Positions 44,521 to 52,804 of a stretch of DNA of 64,000 nucleotides are shown here, piece after piece (position 1 is the first letter of the stretch; each line of letters begins with the position of its first letter). The DNA lies in the NCBI GenBank assembly GCA_031551775.1, contig JAVBND010000019.1, positions 1 to 64,000 of the forward strand, in the 5' to 3' direction. The position numbers and the translations under genes were made by a program. The notes under the pieces are model-generated. The model saw only the letters and a program-made list of their open reading frames with translations. It was not told where the DNA came from and made no database searches. This DNA comes from Anaerozeibacter sp031551775 (GTDB lineage Bacteria > Bacillota > Clostridia > Christensenellales > Aristaeellaceae).

Positions 44521-44952
44521 ATGAAGAAAATTGTCATCATCGATGGTCAAGGCGGAAAAATCGGCTCTTTGCTGGCGAGCCGATTGAAAAAAGAAGCGGG
44601 GCGGTTTGCGCTATACGCCATCGGTACGAACAGCATCGCCACGGCGGCCATGCTGAAAGCCGGCGCGGATTTTGGCGCAACCGGAGAAAATCCCGCCATC
44701 GTAAATTGCCGCGACGCCGACATCATTGCCGGTCCGATCGGCATTGTCGCGGCGGATTCGCTTTGGGGGGAAATCACCCCGGCTATGGCGGTAGCGGTGG
44801 GACAAAGCCGCGCGCAAAAGGTGCTTTTGCCGATTAACCGCTGCAACAATTACGTCGTCGGCGTCAAGGAATTGCCAATCCCCGAACTGATCGAAATGGC
44901 GGCAAGGCACATTATGGGCATTTTTGAGAATTCACCCTTGACAGGCGGATGA
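44521..44952 (+). CDS. DUF3842 family protein
   Basis: 143 residues beginning KKIVIIDGQGGKIGSLLASRLKKE, a compact Rossmann-like start, with NPAIVNCRDADIIAGPIGIVAADSLWGEITPAMA and a C-terminal PINRCNNYVVGVKELP. This pattern marks DUF3842, a small clostridial family of unknown function. No membrane segment. Start at 44521 follows GAGGTGATC; a short upstream in-frame extension is rejected. Its 3' end carries the promoter of the next gene. Confidence 0.83.
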   Translation: MKKIVIIDGQGGKIGSLLASRLKKEAGRFALYAIGTNSIATAAMLKAGADFGATGENPAIVNCRDADIIAGPIGIVAADSLWGEITPAMAVAVGQSRAQKVLLPINRCNNYVVGVKELPIPELIEMAARHIMGIFENSPLTGG

Positions 44953-44966
44953 ATAACCTATAGAAT
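44938..44966 (+). promoter_or_regulatory. Promoter of the ECF transporter gene
   Basis: TTGACA (44938-44943), 17-base spacer, TAGAAT (44961-44966). It lies over the last codons of the DUF3842 gene and gives a leader of roughly 120 bases. Confidence 0.75.
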
Positions 44967-45066
44967 ATGGCTATCGTTTGCCATGAAGGCAGACATGGTA
45001 AGGCCGAGCCCAATGAATTAAGCCACGAAGGCTTTTGGTCCGCACAAAGCGGGCAGCCTCGGGGCT
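44967..45066 (+). ncRNA. Structured 5' leader, candidate riboswitch, of the ECF transporter gene
   Basis: Downstream of a near-consensus promoter, 45004-45062 can fold into a three-way junction: outer stem CCGAG (45004-45008) with CTCGG (45058-45062), hairpin AAGCC-acgaa-GGCTT (45020-45034) and hairpin CCGC-acaaa-GCGG (45040-45052). Before it, ATGGC/GCCAT (44967-44984) and CCATG/CATGG (44981-44998) are mutually exclusive stems. A second alternative pairs AGCCC (45007) with GGGCT (45062). ECF S-component genes are often riboswitch-controlled. I could not assign it to a known class. Confidence 0.5.
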
Positions 45067-45091
45067 AAATTTATTTTGGGGAGGTTTTTCT

Positions 45092-45625
45092 ATGTTTACC
45101 ATCAAAAAAACGGCCTGCGCTGCACTTCTGGTCGCCATCGGCGTGATTCTTCCGGTTGCGCTTCACGCCGTTCCCAACGCGGGAAGCGTGCTGTTGCCGA
45201 TGCATATACCCGTCCTGCTCTGCGGGATCATTTGCCCCTTTCCCTACGGACTCCTATGCGGGATCATGACGCCGCTCATGTCGGGCTTGCTTACCGGCAT
45301 GCCCCCGGTTGCCTATTTGCCGGCAATGATCTGTGAACTTGCCGCTTACGGTTTGATTTCCTCCTTGCTTGCGCGCTTCGTCCGCACAAAAAACGTATAT
45401 GCCAACATCTATATCGCCTTGATCGGGGCCATGCTGGCCGGGAGGATCGTGTATGGCATCCTAAACTCGCTGATCTTCAGGGCCGGAAGCTATTCGCTTC
45501 AGATTTGGCTGACTTCAGCATTCGTTACCGCCCTGCCCGGCATCGCCATCCAGCTGATTTTGATACCCGCCATCGTGCTCGCGCTTCAAAAGTTGAAACT
45601 TGTTGAGGCGCCGGTTTTTATGTAA
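45092..45625 (+). CDS. ECF transporter S component (vitamin/cofactor-type substrate unknown)
   Basis: 177 residues with five or six hydrophobic segments and an N-terminal TIKKTACAALLVAIGVILPVALHAV, followed by MHIPVLLCGIICPFPYGLLCGIMTPLMSGLLTGMPP, typical of membrane substrate-binding S components of energy-coupling-factor importers. Such proteins use a shared EcfA/A'/T module encoded elsewhere. The structured leader suggests feedback by the imported vitamin or precursor. Start at 45092 follows GGGGAGG. Its stop overlaps the stop of the convergent Fe-S protein gene by eight bases. Confidence 0.85.
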   Translation: MFTIKKTACAALLVAIGVILPVALHAVPNAGSVLLPMHIPVLLCGIICPFPYGLLCGIMTPLMSGLLTGMPPVAYLPAMICELAAYGLISSLLARFVRTKNVYANIYIALIGAMLAGRIVYGILNSLIFRAGSYSLQIWLTSAFVTALPGIAIQLILIPAIVLALQKLKLVEAPVFM

Positions 45626-46565
45626 GCCGGCGCCGCGCCCAGCGCGCGTGTTCGCGGACGGCTTCGTATTCATCGTCCATGAGCGCTTCGATGAGCGGCA
45701 GGCAGTCCTCCCGCTTCAAATTGCCCGCGATCAGGCACGCGCGCGCCTGCACTTGTTTTTTGCGCGCGTAGTTGCTGCCGATCAACGGCTTAAGCGGCGC
45801 GATTTCACCCGCGAGCAGCGCTTTGAGGTTTGTGGCCGCCCGGACATCCTCCGGCATGGCCACATGTTCGATCTCCCGATTCATGGGACAGACGCGCTGA
45901 CAAATGTCGCAGCCCAGCAGGCTCGCCCCCACGAGAGGGCGCACACGCGCGTCCATCATGTCATTTGCGGCAAGTGCCCTGAGGCACTTGCCGGTATCGA
46001 CCAGGCCGTTCCCCATCAGCGCGCCGACTGGGCACGCCTTGGCGCACGCGCCGCAGTTTGCGCAGCGCGCGCTCAAAGCGCGCTCGGCGCGGACGCCTTC
46101 GTCCGCGTCAAGTTGCTCGTCCGTCACAACCAACTCCAATTGATAGCGCGAACCAAGGCCGTCCATGTAGCTCAAGCCGTTTCGGCCATAGCGCGCGAAA
46201 CCCGCCCCCACGCAGGTCGCCTTGTGTGGCAAAAGCGGCCGCGCAGCCGCCCCCATCCCCTGCCCGCGCATCCACTCGGCCAGCGTCCCCGCCGCTTGGT
46301 GGGATGCGTTTGAAGCCACGTAGTACGCGTCAAGCGCCGCTTCGCCTTCCCGCGCGCGGTAGGGATGATACGCCCGAGCCAGCACGATCACGCGCTTCGC
46401 ATCCGGCAGAACCTCCTGCGGATCGCTCGCGATCTTTTCCCAGCGCGCATCGGGCCGGGCAAGCGTATCGGCGCGCCATGTTTCGCACGTTTTGACATCC
46501 GCCACAAGCGCGCGGGCAAAACCCAGTTCCAAGGCGCGGTCGATGACCGCCTGCTTGATTGTCAC
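45618..46565 (-). CDS. QueG-like double [4Fe-4S] ferredoxin-domain protein
   Basis: 315 residues resembling epoxyqueuosine reductase: an N-terminal cobalamin-binding-like part, two Fe-S motifs CANCGACAKACPVGAL and CDICQRVCP (~180-245), and a C-terminal HEAT-like tail. However, the stretch that in QueG holds the catalytic Asp (RDWARRAGLGWIGKNTLL type) here reads PHKATCVGAGFARYGRNGL, so true QueG activity is doubtful. Start is GTG at 46565, overlapping the MFS stop (GTGA). Last gene of the leftward purR operon. Confidence 0.8.
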   Translation of the reverse strand: MTIKQAVIDRALELGFARALVADVKTCETWRADTLARPDARWEKIASDPQEVLPDAKRVIVLARAYHPYRAREGEAALDAYYVASNASHQAAGTLAEWMRGQGMGAAARPLLPHKATCVGAGFARYGRNGLSYMDGLGSRYQLELVVTDEQLDADEGVRAERALSARCANCGACAKACPVGALMGNGLVDTGKCLRALAANDMMDARVRPLVGASLLGCDICQRVCPMNREIEHVAMPEDVRAATNLKALLAGEIAPLKPLIGSNYARKKQVQARACLIAGNLKREDCLPLIEALMDDEYEAVREHARWARRRLT

Positions 46566-47824
46566 GCTTCTTCCTTGCTCCTTTCGCGCCATAGGCAAAG
46601 CGTCAACAGCGCGCCCGCCGCGCACAGCGCTATGTTCACAAAGAACGGCGCGGCCATCGAATAACGCGTCAACAGCCCCGCCAATGCCGGAAAGACCGCA
46701 ACCGGCACGAGCATCGCGGCGTACGTCAGCCCCAAAATCCGCGCCCGCTCCTCGGGCTCGGCCCCCACCACAAGCAGCGAATCCGCCATGGGCGATATCA
46801 CCGACATGGCAATCGCGCCCAGCACCACGTTGAGCGCCGTCGCCGCAATGCACAAGGCGCCGCCGCGCCCCAAGAAAAGCGCCAACTGCGAAAGCGCGAA
46901 CAGGCCCCAGCAAACCACCATGGGGCGGCGGAAGCGATGAAAGCGCAAACGCGGCACGAACAGCGCCACGCACGCAAAGATCACGATCGAGCGCAGGAGG
47001 ATGAACGGTGCGATTCCGCCCTCTCCAATGCCCAGCACATCCACGAGGTAGAGCGACCAGAAGGAATTGTTCAGGTTGTCAATCGACTGGTAGGCCGCGA
47101 GCACGCCCAGCGCATAGAGCACCTTGCGCTCTCTGAGCAGCCCAAGGAACACCTTCCGGCTCTCCCAAAGGAGGGATGGAATCGACCGGTCGCGCGTGGC
47201 CGCAATGCGCGCCTTGCCCATCTCGGTTTCGTGTGACATGAAAAGCATCATGAACGCCTTGCCGGTAATCATTACGCTGCCCAGCCAGTATATAATGCGC
47301 ATCGTCGGCACCAGACCGTAGGTCGAGACGCCCCACTGGCTGACGAGCGCAAACAGCCCCGCGGTCAGGCCCATCACCTGAATGAGCGAGAAGCACTTGA
47401 CCACCTGGTCCGGTTCCGCGTCTTCGGTCATGAGCAGGCTCCACGATGTCATGCCGACGCGGCGAAGCGCGTTGAGCATGCCCGCTGCGACAAACCACCT
47501 GGGCCCGTCCGCCAGCGCCCACAGCGCGTAAGGAGTGGTCCAGGCAAAAAACTCAATGACAAAGGTGGTCATGCGCCGCCCCAACTTGTCGGTCAACGCG
47601 CCGCTGATGAGCGATGCGAGCGCCTGCATGGCGAGTGAAGCCGCGGCGACATAACCGATCTCGGCGGCATTCATCCCCAGCGCCTCCATGTAGAGTGAAG
47701 CATAGGGGATGTACAGGTAGTACGCGATGCCCCACAACGGTTCGCTCCACACGCACGCGCGCTGATTGGCCGAAAGCGTGGAAAGCGACCGGAGCAAGCC
47801 GCCCTTCTTCCCGCGCGCGCTCAT
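46562..47824 (-). CDS. Major facilitator superfamily transporter
   Basis: 420 residues with ~12 hydrophobic segments. The MFS loop motif is LISGALTDKLGRRMTTFVIEF between helices 2 and 3. No family giving a substrate is recognisable. The ATG at 47824 overlaps the DUF554 stop (ATGA), so a 7-residue extension is rejected. Translationally coupled upstream and downstream. Confidence 0.88.
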   Translation of the reverse strand: MSARGKKGGLLRSLSTLSANQRACVWSEPLWGIAYYLYIPYASLYMEALGMNAAEIGYVAAASLAMQALASLISGALTDKLGRRMTTFVIEFFAWTTPYALWALADGPRWFVAAGMLNALRRVGMTSWSLLMTEDAEPDQVVKCFSLIQVMGLTAGLFALVSQWGVSTYGLVPTMRIIYWLGSVMITGKAFMMLFMSHETEMGKARIAATRDRSIPSLLWESRKVFLGLLRERKVLYALGVLAAYQSIDNLNNSFWSLYLVDVLGIGEGGIAPFILLRSIVIFACVALFVPRLRFHRFRRPMVVCWGLFALSQLALFLGRGGALCIAATALNVVLGAIAMSVISPMADSLLVVGAEPEERARILGLTYAAMLVPVAVFPALAGLLTRYSMAAPFFVNIALCAAGALLTLCLWRERSKEEA

Positions 47825-48525
47825 GAGAACAGCCCCGATATCCAAGTGATGACGGGGGTGTACAGCAAGACCACGATCATCGCGGGCAGCAGGTTCGCAA
47901 CCTTGACGCGCTCCTTCATGATTCCGAGCATGTTGAGCGAGAGTGCGATGATGAGGACGCTCCCCACCGCGGAGAGTTCGGTCACCACGCCTGAGGACAA
48001 GTACGGCGCAACGTAGAGGGCGAGCAGCGCGATGCCGCCCTGGTACAGCGTCAGCGGAACAATGGAGAGGATCACGCCAGGTCCCAGCGTCGATGCGAAG
48101 ATGATGGCGGACACGCCGTCAAGCGCCGCCTTCGCCAAAAGGGTATCCGCCTTGTTTTGAAGGCCCGCCTCAAGCGACCCAACCACCGCCATCGCGCCCA
48201 CGCAGTACAAGAGCGTGGCGCTGACAAAGCCCTGTGAAAAAGTGCTGTCACCCTTGGCGAACTTGGTCTGCGCCCAGCCGCCCAGGCGGTCAAGGCCGGT
48301 TTCAATTTTGAGCGCCTCGCCCAGCGCCGCGCCCAGCACAATCGAGACGATCAGGCCCATCATGTTTTGCGTTTGAATCGCGCCGCTCACGCCGATCACC
48401 ATGACCGAGAGTGCCAAGGCGTGATTTATGGTCAGGCGAAAGCGCTCGGGAATCCCCCCGCGCAAAAAAGTTCCGATCAGCCCCCCCGCCAGTATCGCCA
48501 GCGCGTTGACCCATACTCCGATCAT
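47821..48525 (-). CDS. DUF554 family membrane protein
   Basis: 234 residues with about seven hydrophobic helices. Starts MIGVWVNALAILAGGLIGTFLRGGIPERFR and contains SVMVIGVSGAIQT and LDGVSAIIFASTLGPGVILS, typical of DUF554. The family is a putative transporter of unknown cargo. It lies 47 bases after purR and is coupled to the MFS gene. Confidence 0.88.
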   Translation of the reverse strand: MIGVWVNALAILAGGLIGTFLRGGIPERFRLTINHALALSVMVIGVSGAIQTQNMMGLIVSIVLGAALGEALKIETGLDRLGGWAQTKFAKGDSTFSQGFVSATLLYCVGAMAVVGSLEAGLQNKADTLLAKAALDGVSAIIFASTLGPGVILSIVPLTLYQGGIALLALYVAPYLSSGVVTELSAVGSVLIIALSLNMLGIMKERVKVANLLPAMIVVLLYTPVITWISGLFS

Positions 48526-48572
48526 GCGTTACCTCTTGTATCTTTTATTTTTCATTTGGTGAAGACATCCGG

Positions 48573-49391
48573 TTATTGATAGACATCCGACGGCGATACC
48601 CTAACGCCCTCGCGCGTGTTCGCGGCGCCCAGCACCAGGAGCGATTTCGCGCCTTCCACCCGTTTTTGCTTGGGTTCGGCGGTCGAGATCATGACGCCGA
48701 CGCCCACCACCTCAGCCTCAAACTCGCCCATCATGTCCACCATGCCCTGCAGCGTACCGCCGCCCTTCATGAAGTCGTCGATGATCAGCGCCCTTTGCCC
48801 CGGCGATACCGCGCGCCTTGAGAGCGCCATGGTCTCGATCTTTTCGCCCGAACCGCCCGCGATGTAGTTGATCTTGACCGCCGGTCCCTCATACGCGCGC
48901 GAATCGCGCCGCGCGATCACGAGCGGCACGCCGAGCATCCGCGCGGTCATCATGGCGATCGGAATGCCCTTGGTCTCCATGGTCAAGACGAAATGCGCGC
49001 GCTTGTCGTAGTACTGCTGCGCCAGGAGCTGGCCGAGCTTGGATACGATCTCGGGACTTGCGGTCACGTCCGAAGTATACAGAAAACCGCCCGGCAGCAA
49101 GCGGTCGGGGGTCGAGAGGGTCTTGGCCAGCTCCGTGAGCAGCGTGAGCGCGTTCCCCGGCGCGATTGTCGCGCGATACCTGACGCCCCCCGCCGCGCCC
49201 GCCACCGTCGTCAGTTCCCCCTGCCCAAAGTGCGCAAGCGAACCCTTGAGCAATTCGATGTCCTCGCTGATGGTCGATTTCGCCGCAGAAAACAGCTCGC
49301 AAAACTCGCTGAGCGTGTGAATCCGGTTCGGCGTATCGACAAGCATCCTAAGCATCACGCCCAACCGCTCGTTGCGCTTGATCCTCTCCAT
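48573..49391 (-). CDS. purR: Purine operon repressor PurR
   Basis: 272 residues: winged helix at the N-terminus (RIKRNERLGVMLRMLVDTPNRIHTLSEFCELFSAAKSTISEDIELLK) and a phosphoribosyltransferase-fold domain with the PRPP loop ALIIDDFMKGGGTLQGMVD. Binds PurBox DNA; PRPP relieves or ppGpp favours repression in bacilli. Met at 49391 follows GGAGGG. Two PurBox-like sites surround its -10, indicating autoregulation. First gene of a four-gene leftward operon. Confidence 0.93.
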   Translation of the reverse strand: MERIKRNERLGVMLRMLVDTPNRIHTLSEFCELFSAAKSTISEDIELLKGSLAHFGQGELTTVAGAAGGVRYRATIAPGNALTLLTELAKTLSTPDRLLPGGFLYTSDVTASPEIVSKLGQLLAQQYYDKRAHFVLTMETKGIPIAMMTARMLGVPLVIARRDSRAYEGPAVKINYIAGGSGEKIETMALSRRAVSPGQRALIIDDFMKGGGTLQGMVDMMGEFEAEVVGVGVMISTAEPKQKRVEGAKSLLVLGAANTREGVRVSPSDVYQ

Positions 49392-49405
49392 GCCAGGGCC
49401 CTCCA

Positions 49406-49418
49406 ATTTCCGAATATT
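49406..49418 (+). promoter_or_regulatory. PurBox-like site 1
   Basis: ATTTCCGAATATT matches the Bacillus PurBox AWWWCCGAACWWT at 12 of 13 positions. It lies 15 bases upstream of the purR start and faces site 2 on the other strand. Confidence 0.55.
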
Positions 49419-49437
49419 TTAAGTCGTTATTGGCATT

Positions 49438-49450
49438 ATAATTCGTCTTT
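49438..49450 (-). promoter_or_regulatory. PurBox-like site 2 overlapping the purR -10
   Basis: On the minus strand AAAGACGAATTAT matches AWWWCCGAACWWT at 10 of 13 positions, inverted relative to site 1 with 19 bases between. The minus-strand -10 TATAAT is at 49435-49440. Confidence 0.45.
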
Positions 49451-49565
49451 GTTTGCTTTGCCATCGCTTGATCCTGCGCGCGGGCAATCCAACAAACATT
49501 TAACAGCGCCCTGCATCCCTGTGGCGTATAATGGTATCATTCGGGGACAGGGAGGCGGCGTCGGC

Positions 49566-50966
49566 ATGGCAGCGCACATCAGGGATTATTCAGGCGGTAA
49601 GGTGGCTTTCGTGGGCATCGGCGGTTGCTCCATGTCGGGGCTGGCACGGCTTATGCAGGACCTCGGCTACCGCGTGAGCGGCAGCGACCGCGACCAATCG
49701 CACAAGACCGATCAACTCAGGGATGCGGGCATACCGGTAAAAATCGGACATGACGAAAACAACGTAGCGGGCGCGGACCTCGTCGTCTACACCGCCGCGA
49801 TTCCCGAACTGAACCCCGAGCGGCAAGCCGCCCTTAAAAACAGCATCCCTCAAATCGAACGCGCGGTCCTCTTGGGGCAATTGATGGAAGGATACACACA
49901 TGCCATCGGCGTCAGCGGTACGCATGGCAAGACCACCACCACCGCGATGCTGGCGCAGGTGCTGGTCGAGTGCGGTATAAACCCGACCGTCCACATCGGA
50001 GGCGAGCTCGACGCCGTGGGCGGATCGACGCGCCTGGGCGGACAGGACGTGTTCCTGGCCGAAGCGTGCGAATTCGCGGGCAGCTTTCTCGCGTTGTGCC
50101 CCACCATCGCTCTCATCACGAACATCGATGAGGACCACTTGGACTTCTACAAGGACATCGACGCCATTGAGGCGGCTTTCCATGAATATGCGGCGCTGAC
50201 GCCGGAAGACGGCGGTTGGTGCGTGGGCTGGGGCGACGACGAGCGGGTCAGGCGCGTGATGGAAAAATGCCGCCGCAGGACGCGCTCCTACGGTTTGTCC
50301 GCGCACAACGAACTGACGGCGGCAGACGTCTCCTACGACGAACTGGGCCGCGCGCGCTTCACCGCGCGCCTGTTCGGCCATCCCCTGTGCGAAGTTACGA
50401 TGCAGGTTCCCGGCGAGCACAACATGCTCGACGCCCTGGCCGCCATCGCGGTGGCCGAAATCCTGGAACTGCCCATGCAGCGCGTGGCCGAAAGCCTTTC
50501 GAGCTTTACCGGCGCGCACCGGAGGTTTGATTTGACCTGCGTCACCGACGGCGTGCGCGTCTATCAGGACTACGGCCACAACCCCACCGAGATCAAGAAC
50601 GCGCTTTCCATCGCGCGGCTTCAGCCGCACGGCACGCTCTGGGCAGTGTGGCAACCGCATACTTATTCGCGCACCAAGAAGCTGTTTGATCAGTTCCTGG
50701 GCACGTTCTACGACGCGGAAAAACTGCTCGTCACCGACATCTGCGCCGCGCGCGAGAGCGACCCGGGCGATATCTCAAGTGAAATGCTGATCGGACCGCT
50801 CAGGGCCAGAGGCGTCGATGCTGTGCACACACCATCATTTGACGATGCGGAGAAGTACCTGCGCGCCAATTGGCAGCCAGGCGACCTGGTCATCACGCTG
50901 GGTTGCGGCAACATCGATATGCTCAACGATCAAATCAAGGCGCATGGCGATACGGCAAAGGCGTAG
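49566..50966 (+). CDS. murC: UDP-N-acetylmuramate-L-alanine ligase
   Basis: 466 residues, joining L-Ala to UDP-MurNAc with ATP in the cytoplasm. N-terminal GGKVAFVGIGGCSMSGLA, ATP loop GVSGTHGKTTTTAML, central EACEFAGSFL and NIDEDHLDFYKD, and C-terminal VYQDYGHNPTEIKNAL are all MurC landmarks. The ATG at 49566 fits the fold start behind GGGAGG; a long upstream frame antisense to purR is rejected. Monocistronic. Confidence 0.93.
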   Translation: MAAHIRDYSGGKVAFVGIGGCSMSGLARLMQDLGYRVSGSDRDQSHKTDQLRDAGIPVKIGHDENNVAGADLVVYTAAIPELNPERQAALKNSIPQIERAVLLGQLMEGYTHAIGVSGTHGKTTTTAMLAQVLVECGINPTVHIGGELDAVGGSTRLGGQDVFLAEACEFAGSFLALCPTIALITNIDEDHLDFYKDIDAIEAAFHEYAALTPEDGGWCVGWGDDERVRRVMEKCRRRTRSYGLSAHNELTAADVSYDELGRARFTARLFGHPLCEVTMQVPGEHNMLDALAAIAVAEILELPMQRVAESLSSFTGAHRRFDLTCVTDGVRVYQDYGHNPTEIKNALSIARLQPHGTLWAVWQPHTYSRTKKLFDQFLGTFYDAEKLLVTDICAARESDPGDISSEMLIGPLRARGVDAVHTPSFDDAEKYLRANWQPGDLVITLGCGNIDMLNDQIKAHGDTAKA

Positions 50967-51080
50967 CGCCGCCTTCGGTCGTCACGTTTTTGCCGCAAAA
51001 GTTCAACAGAATGTTTTTATCCCGGAAAAACCGCTTGTGCTACAATAAAAAGCGGCAATTTGTTTCCGGGAGGAATGTCG

Positions 51081-52235
51081 ATGTCGGGTCAAAAAAACCA
51101 TTGGGTACCGGATTACTACCCGAATTTTGCCTGCAAAGGCCCCGAGTGCCGCGCGTGCTGCTGTCAGGGCTGGGATGTGTCCATTTCGCTTGACGAATAC
51201 TTTCGCCTGATTGGCCTTGACTGCTCGGCGCCGCTTCGCAAAAAACTCGATTGCGCGTTCTATGTTTTGGATCAGCCCGATCCTTCCAAGTACGCGCGCA
51301 TCAAGAAAAACTACCTGGGCGATTGCCCGCTGCACGGTGCCGACGGCTATTGCGCGCTTCAAAAGGAAGAAGGCGAGGAAGCAATCCCCGCCATTTGCCG
51401 GTACTATCCGCGCGGACCCCGGCTCAACCCTATGAACGAATGTTCCTGCGCGTGCAGCTGCGAGGCGACGCTGGAGTTGATGTTTCAGGACGCGCGGCCG
51501 CTCGCCTTTCACGAAGAGCCGCTCGCCTTTGACATTCCCGGGCTTGAGGGGCCAAAGTCCGAAATCCCCTATTACCGCGATATCCGCGTGCTTTCCATAT
51601 CGGTTTTGCAGGACCGCTCGTTCAGTCTGCCCGAGCGCCTGACGCGCCTTGGACGCATGATGAAGCTCCTGAGCGCCGCCAGCGGAAACGGCGCACACGC
51701 CATGCGCTTGGCCCTTAAAAAGTGCCGCTTGATGGCGCGCCTGGCTCCCGTCAATAAAAACCCAAACGACGCGAACCTGGAAGCCCTGGGCGAACTGCTG
51801 CATAAACTGGGCGGCGCAAGCCGGAGCGTCGCAAGTTACGTTGAAACCGCCCATTCGGCGCTCGGACTCGGCACGGAAGAGGCCCTGTCGCGCTACCAAG
51901 AAGCCTCGGCGCATTTTGACCGCGTGCTGCCCGACTGGCCCATCTACTTTGAGCACATGCTCGTCAACCATATCTTCTTTGAGCAGTTCCCCTTCGCGGA
52001 CGAGCGCGAGAGCTTGTACGAAGAATACGTTTCGCTGTGCGCGGTCTTCGCGTTCATTCGCACGCTCGCGGTGGGGTACATGGCAAACAAGAGCGACATG
52101 CGCGCGTTTGTGGACGTATGCGCCGCGGCGTTTCGCCTGATCGACCACTCCACATTTGAGTACAAGGCGCTGGGGCTGCTCAAATCGATGAACGCCTGCG
52201 GCGAAGAAAGCTTGAGCGGCCTGTTGCCCGCTTAA
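51081..52235 (+). CDS. FliB-family (flagellin lysine-N-methylase-like) Cys-rich protein
   Basis: 384 residues with the FliB N-terminal Cys cluster YPNFACKGPECRACCCQGWDVSISLDEYFRL and further Cys in CPLHGADGYCALQKEEGEEAIPAICRYYPRGPR and ECSCACSCEATLEL, consistent with a metal or Fe-S site as in YkgJ/FliB relatives. Despite the name, no flagellar genes are near; many Clostridia without flagella carry such proteins. Met at 51081 sits 7 bases after AGGA. It converges on msrA with a 4-base overlap. Confidence 0.8.
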   Translation: MSGQKNHWVPDYYPNFACKGPECRACCCQGWDVSISLDEYFRLIGLDCSAPLRKKLDCAFYVLDQPDPSKYARIKKNYLGDCPLHGADGYCALQKEEGEEAIPAICRYYPRGPRLNPMNECSCACSCEATLELMFQDARPLAFHEEPLAFDIPGLEGPKSEIPYYRDIRVLSISVLQDRSFSLPERLTRLGRMMKLLSAASGNGAHAMRLALKKCRLMARLAPVNKNPNDANLEALGELLHKLGGASRSVASYVETAHSALGLGTEEALSRYQEASAHFDRVLPDWPIYFEHMLVNHIFFEQFPFADERESLYEEYVSLCAVFAFIRTLAVGYMANKSDMRAFVDVCAAAFRLIDHSTFEYKALGLLKSMNACGEESLSGLLPA

Positions 52236-52774
52236 GCCTTTTTCGCCTGCTCAATCAGGCTCCTTGGCACGTGGCAATAGCCGCCCGGGTTTTTGGTGAG
52301 GTAGTCCTGGTGGTATTCCTCCGCCAGAAAGTAGTTTACAAGCGGCCGGACCTCTATGGCGACCGGCTTTTTTAGCGACGCGGCAAGGCAATCGACCGAA
52401 TGGTTGATCACATCAAGGTCCGCCTCGTCCGCGTAATAGATTCCGGTTCGGTATTGATCGCCCACATCGCCGCCCTGGCGGTTGACGCTGGTGGGGTCGA
52501 TCGCTTGGTAGTACAGGCTCAGCAGCTTCTCAAGCGGCAACCAATCTGACGCGTACAACACATGCACGGCCTCCGCGAAACCGGTCGCGCCGGTGCACAC
52601 CATTTGATAGGTGGGCCTCTCCACATGGCCGTTTAAATACCCCACGCTGGTGTGCGCCACGCCGTTGATATTCATAAGATACGCCTGCGTGCCCCAGAAA
52701 CACCCGCCTGCGAGCCAAATTTCCTTTATGTTCTCGCCGGGAAAAGCCAATCGTTCAATGGTTGATGGAATCAT
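52232..52774 (-). CDS. msrA: Peptide methionine sulfoxide reductase MsrA
   Basis: 180 residues. The catalytic motif IWLAGGCFWGTQAYL (Cys26) and downstream VGYLNGHVERPTYQMVCTGATGFAEAV and SVNRQGGDVGDQYRTGIYY are MsrA signatures. Reduces methionine-S-sulfoxide using thioredoxin. The C-terminal CHVPRSLIEQ supplies a possible resolving Cys. No msrB domain attached. GGAGGCGCC before the ATG. Confidence 0.93.
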   Translation of the reverse strand: MIPSTIERLAFPGENIKEIWLAGGCFWGTQAYLMNINGVAHTSVGYLNGHVERPTYQMVCTGATGFAEAVHVLYASDWLPLEKLLSLYYQAIDPTSVNRQGGDVGDQYRTGIYYADEADLDVINHSVDCLAASLKKPVAIEVRPLVNYFLAEEYHQDYLTKNPGGYCHVPRSLIEQAKKA

Positions 52775-52804
52775 CAGCGGCGCCTCCTCATTGATTGTTC
52801 CCGT

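Noticed and set aside
44967..45066. Assignment of the ECF leader to cobalamin, THF, preQ1, TPP or FMN riboswitch classes
   Set aside because: I did not find the diagnostic conserved boxes of these classes. A loose likeness to the molybdenum-cofactor motif (CCGAGCC ... GCCTC) is too weak to claim.
51081..52235. Evidence for flagella from the FliB-family protein
   Set aside because: No flagellin or other flagellar gene is in the window, and this family also occurs in non-flagellated Clostridia.
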